Positions 59,397 to 64,000 of a stretch of 64,000 bases of DNA are shown here, one piece after another; position 1 is the stretch's first letter, and each line of letters starts with the position of its first letter. The notes below the pieces were generated by a model that was given only the letters and a program-made list of their open reading frames with translations, made no database searches and was not told the origin of the DNA. Made by a program: the position numbers and the translations under genes. The stretch is from positions 1 through 64,000 of the forward strand of contig JASLNT010000014.1 in assembly GCA_030745875.1 (NCBI GenBank), written 5' to 3'. This stretch comes from Phycisphaerae bacterium (GTDB lineage Bacteria > Planctomycetota > Phycisphaerae > SM23-33).

Positions 59397-60272
59397 CTAC
59401 TTCTCGTCTACGGGTTCTGCGCCTCCGCCGGACACGGAACTGGTCAGGAATCGGTCAGGTGGAACGATCCAGATTTCCACGCGTCTGTTAAGCTTGTTGC
59501 CGCGTTTCTTGCCTGTGGTCGTACTCACCGCATTGGCCGCCACCGGGTGGTACTCGCCGAATCCCATAACGCCAATTCTCACCGGAGCCAGACCCGCTTT
59601 CTGCATTACCTTCTTTATCGCCACCGCCCGGTGTACGGAGAGATACCAGTTGTCCGGGTGACGTTTCTTTGTGGTCGGGCGCGTGATTGGAACGTTGTCG
59701 GTGTGACCTGCGATATAGACGTGGTATTTTGCAATCGCCGGATCGTTGATGATCGTCACCAGCTTCGTGAGGGCTTCTACGGCGCTGGCTTTGGCGGTGG
59801 TCGAACCCAGTTCAAACGTCAGGTCCGACTTGATCTTCACCATTCCGTGCCGCGGATCGTACTCCACCAATCCGGGGTTCGCCCGGGCGAAAGCCTGCAA
59901 CGCCTTGTTGACCTGCACTGGAAGCAGGAAATCTCCTACCGGAGGAGGCGTGTCGTTTTTCTTGAGAAGATCCTCGAACTTACCGGAAAGTTCCGTGAAC
60001 CGGGTCTGCAGGTCGTCGCGTGCGGCCGTTATGGACGCCACGTCGCCCTCGGCTTTACGGGCCTGGGCTTGCGCGATCGCCAGTTGATCCTGCAACTGCT
60101 GTTCGGCCAGGGCGCGGCTTTGGTTTTTAGCCATCTCAGCCTGGAGTTGGGCGCGGCACTTTCGGTTCAGATCGAGCGCCTTGTCTAGATCGGCTTTCGG
60201 TACACAACCGCTGGCCGTTAGCATACCAATCATGAGCAGCATACACACGGGGATCACAAGGTTCTTCTTCAT
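59397..60272 (-). CDS. OmpA/MotB-family peptidoglycan-associated lipoprotein
   Basis: MKKNLVIPVCMLLMIGMLTASGC lipobox; coiled coil; AGHTDNVPITR...NWYLSVHRAVAIKKVM. Confidence 0.85.
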   Translation of the reverse strand: MKKNLVIPVCMLLMIGMLTASGCVPKADLDKALDLNRKCRAQLQAEMAKNQSRALAEQQLQDQLAIAQAQARKAEGDVASITAARDDLQTRFTELSGKFEDLLKKNDTPPPVGDFLLPVQVNKALQAFARANPGLVEYDPRHGMVKIKSDLTFELGSTTAKASAVEALTKLVTIINDPAIAKYHVYIAGHTDNVPITRPTTKKRHPDNWYLSVHRAVAIKKVMQKAGLAPVRIGVMGFGEYHPVAANAVSTTTGKKRGNKLNRRVEIWIVPPDRFLTSSVSGGGAEPVDEK

Positions 60273-60349
60273 CGCACTAGTCCTTTCCAATAAAACAGGG
60301 GTCTTGTCTCGTAGGAACCGGAAAAGCACCGGTCCTCGAGTTATTTCGG

Positions 60350-61249
60350 CTAGATGCGCCTTGACGCAGTAGCCTTTCCCAGCATCAGACCCAGGCCGCC
60401 GGCGAGCAGAGCAAAAGCAACGCCAACACCCATGACCATCGTGAGCTTGTTATCCAGCGTTTTGAGGTACTCCGGGAAGACGTTTGTTATCCCGGCAACA
60501 GCAATGGCGCCCAGGAGCAGCGCGATCACCGCACACCCGACCAGCACGCCTGTAAACAGCCCGGAAGTCGCATCCGGAACTTCCGAAACGTTAGACGCAT
60601 CAACAACATATTCGGTTGTCACAGGCTGCACAGCCACCGCCGGTTGATCGGAGGCGTCAAACGCGATAGGTTCGGAGGGTTCTTCAATATCAATGTGATC
60701 CAGGAGCTCGGCGCCTAGGGATGTGTCGTCGCTTTCCTGGGTAAGGTCCAGCAGACCCGAACCGCTTCCAACACCATCCAGGGCGATCTGGTCTTCGAGG
60801 CTGGGAGCGATCTGCGTTTTGGCCATTGGATCGGCCGTTTCAATCTCCAAGTCCTCTTCGTCGAATATGCTGATGCCTTCGGCGGTGATTACCGTGTCTT
60901 CCTTTCCGCCCGTCCCACCGACCTCGTCGGCGTCGGAGAGGGTGACAGCGTCCGGAGAGTCCATAACGGTTCTCGCCATTGGGTCGGCGTCGCCCAGCAG
61001 ATCTTCAGCGGGCGTCAACTCGATCTCTTCGGAACCGGGAGTGTCCATGGCGGTTCTGGCCATTGGGTCGGCGTCGCCCAACGAATCAGCATCAGCGAGA
61101 TTCTCGACCTCGTCGCCCTTGTACATATTCTTGTTGCCGTCCTTGAAAACCTGCAGGCGCTGGTCTCGGACATACTGGGCCAGTTCATCAAGGCTGATTC
61201 CCAGCAGATCGGCGGCTTCCTGTTCGGTGTAATACATCTTGCGGGCCAT
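60350..61249 (-). CDS. membrane protein with N-terminal excisionase/MerR-like HTH domain
   Basis: MYYTEQEAADLLGISLDELAQYVRDQRLQVFKDGNKNMYKGDEVENLA (HTH_17-like); acidic linker; two C-terminal TM segments. Confidence 0.75.
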   Translation of the reverse strand: MARKMYYTEQEAADLLGISLDELAQYVRDQRLQVFKDGNKNMYKGDEVENLADADSLGDADPMARTAMDTPGSEEIELTPAEDLLGDADPMARTVMDSPDAVTLSDADEVGGTGGKEDTVITAEGISIFDEEDLEIETADPMAKTQIAPSLEDQIALDGVGSGSGLLDLTQESDDTSLGAELLDHIDIEEPSEPIAFDASDQPAVAVQPVTTEYVVDASNVSEVPDATSGLFTGVLVGCAVIALLLGAIAVAGITNVFPEYLKTLDNKLTMVMGVGVAFALLAGGLGLMLGKATASRRI

Positions 61250-61324
61250 TGGATTTGGACTCCTATCGGCTTGGTCCTGATAGCTGGCGACCGGCTGTCC
61301 GGTATCGCCTGTCTTGGGTATATC

Positions 61325-61738
61325 TTATCCGCCCAGTCGCTTATTCTGCTCGACCAGGCTTTTTACTTCACTGGGGGTCGGCTTATCGGCGTTGTATTCG
61401 TCCAGTTGGACGTCAAATTTAAACGTGCGGGAGGCCATCAAACGCAGTTTCCTCGTACCGGGCAACCACTGGTAGACGCACAGCGCCTGCCTCTTGGTGT
61501 CCACCAGATACAAACCGTAGGAATCCTTGGTGATCTGCCCGCCCACAACCAGCGTGTCGCCTCCTCCAACGGAAGTAACCTGCGCAGTGGCCGACGAAGC
61601 TCCGACACCCACCTCTATCAGGAGGCAGGTTGCAATCACCGAAAGGAGCACCACAATCACCCATTGCACCATGGGTGTGTTTGATGCAACTCGCGTTTTG
61701 TAGCATAATTCAGACATACAAATCCCGCAACGGCTCAA
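61325..61738 (-). CDS. hypothetical single-pass membrane protein
   Basis: VQWVIVVLLSVIATCLLIEVGVG TM; GGDTLVVGGQITKDSYGLYLVDTKRQALCVYQW. Confidence 0.6.
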   Translation of the reverse strand: MSRCGICMSELCYKTRVASNTPMVQWVIVVLLSVIATCLLIEVGVGASSATAQVTSVGGGDTLVVGGQITKDSYGLYLVDTKRQALCVYQWLPGTRKLRLMASRTFKFDVQLDEYNADKPTPSEVKSLVEQNKRLGG

Positions 61739-61874
61739 AAATCCTTCCGCGTCTGCAATTATAGACCTGCGCCCTATCCATGCAAGGCAATTCTCGCAGG
61801 CGGAGGCGCACCGTAAACGCTTCCATATCTACTGTCCGCAACAGGCTTATGTTAAAGACGTTACGGCGGAGTCT

Positions 61875-62429
61875 CTATTCAAGATTCGCGTGCCGTTGCC
61901 TGAGCGAATCCGGATCGATTTTCAATCGGTCGACAAGTATATTAAAAACCGCGTCAAGACACAGACTCGCAGCATGCTCGAAGACCGCCGCCCGCACAAC
62001 AATATCGTCGCCTCTTGCCGGCACGAGAATAACCTTGTGGGCTCCCAACGCCATCGGCGACTGCACCTCAGCGGTAATTACAGTGACCTTTGCGCCCAGT
62101 TCTCGGGCGCGGCGTGCGAGGTACTCGGTGTATCCGGTGGTGCCCGTACAACTCACTCCGACCAGCAGGTCGCCTATGCCCGCGGCGGGTGTGGCGGTCT
62201 CTCCGGGAATGAAAGCGGGCAGGCCTGCGTGCATGAGTCGCATACCGAAGCTTCTGGCCACCAGTCCGCTCCTTCCGGCTCCGGCGACGAATGTCCTTCC
62301 GGCCTGGGGAAGCGTGTCGGCCAGTTCGACGAACCCGTCCCAATCAGCCTCAGCCATGACCGCGTCTATGTACTCCAGAAGCCCTTTTCCAGCAGCCTGG
62401 ACTGCGTCCTTATCCGGTAATTGCGCCAT
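61875..62429 (-). CDS. hxlB: 6-phospho-3-hexuloisomerase (SIS domain)
   Basis: TFVAGAGRSGLVARSFGMRLMHAG; GVSCTGTTGYT; strong AAGGAGG SD; adjacent to HPS. Confidence 0.9.
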   Translation of the reverse strand: MAQLPDKDAVQAAGKGLLEYIDAVMAEADWDGFVELADTLPQAGRTFVAGAGRSGLVARSFGMRLMHAGLPAFIPGETATPAAGIGDLLVGVSCTGTTGYTEYLARRARELGAKVTVITAEVQSPMALGAHKVILVPARGDDIVVRAAVFEHAASLCLDAVFNILVDRLKIDPDSLRQRHANLE

Positions 62430-63729
62430 GGCCGCCTCCTTGTTTTTCCCATCGCAACAGATTTATGACCTGCCCGAGCGTGCCTTTGCCATCTCTGATT
62501 TCCTGACGGATGCGGTTTTCCGCTTCGAGCACGTCGGCGGCGCGATTAGCCATTTCAACCGCTCGCGCCTTGGGCAGCACCATAACACCGTCGTCGTCGG
62601 CTACGATCCAGTCGCCCGGGGCGACTGTCTGTCCGCCTACTTGTATTGGTTGGTTGATTTCTCCGTGCCCGTGCGGGTCTCCGGCATGACTGGTCACGTG
62701 GCGCGTCCAGACGTTGAACTCCAGCTTTCGAATATCGCCAGTGTCCCGCACGGCGCCGTCTACGACCAGCCCGGATATTCCTTTCGCCTTTGCGCTCTCG
62801 GTCGCCAACTCGCCCCATATCGCCGGGGGCTTTCCGCACGAGTCGACCACTATCACGTCGCCGGTCTGTGCGATATCGATCGCCTCGACCGGTTTGGCCC
62901 AGTCGCCCGGAAGGGTACGCACAGTCACTGCTGGTCCGCAGGCAAACTGACCGGGAGCCAAAGGCCTGATCCCTTCGAGACATTCCAGGCGATGACTGCC
63001 GTCGGAAATATTTGAAGTGCGGACAGTCTGGAGCGCCTGGCGGATCGTGTCGACTGATACTCGCTTGAACAAATCGCTGGCGACAGACTTGCCCGATTCG
63101 ATGGCATTGCGGATGTCGATCGTCGCCTGTTTGGGGTCGACCGCTTTGGTGATCGCCCCGCCGACAATCACGACATCAGCTCCGGCCTCGACGGCCAACG
63201 GCGCGGTCTCGCTGTTTATTCCTCCGGCGACGGCGAGTATCAGATCGGTCGCGCCGCGGACCTGTTTAAGAACCGCCAGCGGGTCCTGTCCGGACATTTG
63301 CTGGTCGATCGGACAATGCACATCGAGCCACGCCACGCCCAACTCACCAGCCCGGGAGGCGAACTCAACCGGATCGGACACGCCGAGCAGGTCGACGGCT
63401 ACTTCTATACCGTAATGCGCCCCCACCTCAACACATTCTCGGATGGTCGGCAGTGAGGCGGTCCCGGAAACGGTCATGATATTGGCTCCGGCCTTTGCGG
63501 CGGCCTGGGCTTCTATCTTCCCGGCGTCCATAGTTTTCATGTCGGCTATGATCGTCTTGTCCGGGAACATCTCACGAAGGCGTCTGACCGCATCAAGCCC
63601 TTCGGACTTGATAAGCGGCGTACCGGCCTCGATGTAGTCCGCTCCGCCGTCCACCGCGGACCTCGCGACGTCCATCGCCCGCGGAAGTTCGAGAAAATCC
63701 AATGCTATTTGTAATCTGATATCGCTCAT
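62410..63729 (-). CDS. hxlA: 3-hexulose-6-phosphate synthase fused to RraA-like domain
   Basis: N-term LQIALDFLELPRAMDVA...IIADMKTMDAG (HPS/OMPDC family). C-term ISDGSHRLECLEGIRPLAPG...GLVVDGAVRDTGDIRK (RraA-like). Confidence 0.92.
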   Translation of the reverse strand: MSDIRLQIALDFLELPRAMDVARSAVDGGADYIEAGTPLIKSEGLDAVRRLREMFPDKTIIADMKTMDAGKIEAQAAAKAGANIMTVSGTASLPTIRECVEVGAHYGIEVAVDLLGVSDPVEFASRAGELGVAWLDVHCPIDQQMSGQDPLAVLKQVRGATDLILAVAGGINSETAPLAVEAGADVVIVGGAITKAVDPKQATIDIRNAIESGKSVASDLFKRVSVDTIRQALQTVRTSNISDGSHRLECLEGIRPLAPGQFACGPAVTVRTLPGDWAKPVEAIDIAQTGDVIVVDSCGKPPAIWGELATESAKAKGISGLVVDGAVRDTGDIRKLEFNVWTRHVTSHAGDPHGHGEINQPIQVGGQTVAPGDWIVADDDGVMVLPKARAVEMANRAADVLEAENRIRQEIRDGKGTLGQVINLLRWEKQGGGHGAITG

Positions 63730-63863
63730 CTCTATAAGATATTATGCTCCCGAATGCATCTTTCAAGCATATATCGGTACTTTGCCGAACCGCAGGTTAA
63801 AATTACCCCCTTGGACGGTATAATAAGAAGCATGTTATCGTCGGCGGCACGAGGACCAAGATC

Positions 63864-64000
63864 ATGTACAGAATGTCCGTGTTTCTTATTGTGATAATGG
63901 TGGTGTTCAGCAGTTGCAGCCGCCCGGCGGACAACGAAGGCGCCCAGGATGAACTGAACTCCGATCGCCAGTACAGCAAAGTTCGCGAGGCGGCGGTTGC
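63864..64000 (+). CDS. lipoprotein, partial (truncated by window end)
   Basis: MYRMSVFLIVIMVVFSSCSRPADNEGAQDELNSDRQYSKVREAAV; lipobox FSSC; ORF open to the end. Confidence 0.55.
   Translation, partial: MYRMSVFLIVIMVVFSSCSRPADNEGAQDELNSDRQYSKVREAAV

Noticed and set aside
1-64000. CRISPR arrays, rRNA, tRNA, prophage or known defence systems
   Set aside because: No regularly spaced direct repeats, no recognisable tRNA/rRNA sequences and no Cas, phage structural or defence-effector signatures were seen by eye. tRNAscan/Infernal were not available.

Overview
The window is a chromosomal segment from what looks like a Planctomycetota (Phycisphaerae-like) bacterium. The evidence for this is Tat-exported CxPxR sulfatases, H-x9-DG-type pseudopilins, fused SecDF, class II RNR, and RuMP HPS/PHI genes. 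It carries about 42 supportable protein genes: three sulfatases, a sialate O-acetylesterase and two beta-propeller glycosidase-like proteins; nrdJ; prfB with a canonical CTT-TGA-C +1 programmed frameshift; an etfBA/acyl-CoA dehydrogenase operon; ribE-pdxA; P5C dehydrogenase-proC; purH; secDF; rpmE-prfA; holA; ccsA/ccsB; and hxlAB. There is one IS element and three 84-bp dispersed repeats. The strongest unexplained signal is a pair of intergenic loci (about 193-272 and 17006-17181). Each has its own sigma70-like promoter, at least two hairpins whose loops are nearly identical pyrimidine tracts (UCUCCCCCCG / CUCCCCCU and CUCCCUCC / UCUCCCUCCG), and an intrinsic terminator. They look like members of one undescribed small-RNA family with anti-Shine-Dalgarno loops. 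Other notable items are the three-copy 84-bp palindromic repeat placed downstream of unrelated small exported-protein genes, EF-hand loops inserted in SecDF, a membrane-anchored HTH protein with repeated ADPMA[R/K]T motifs, an HPS-RraA-like fusion translationally overlapping PHI, and an unlisted 40-aa membrane micro-ORF between prfA and holA. All calls were made by eye; no database search or folding program was run.
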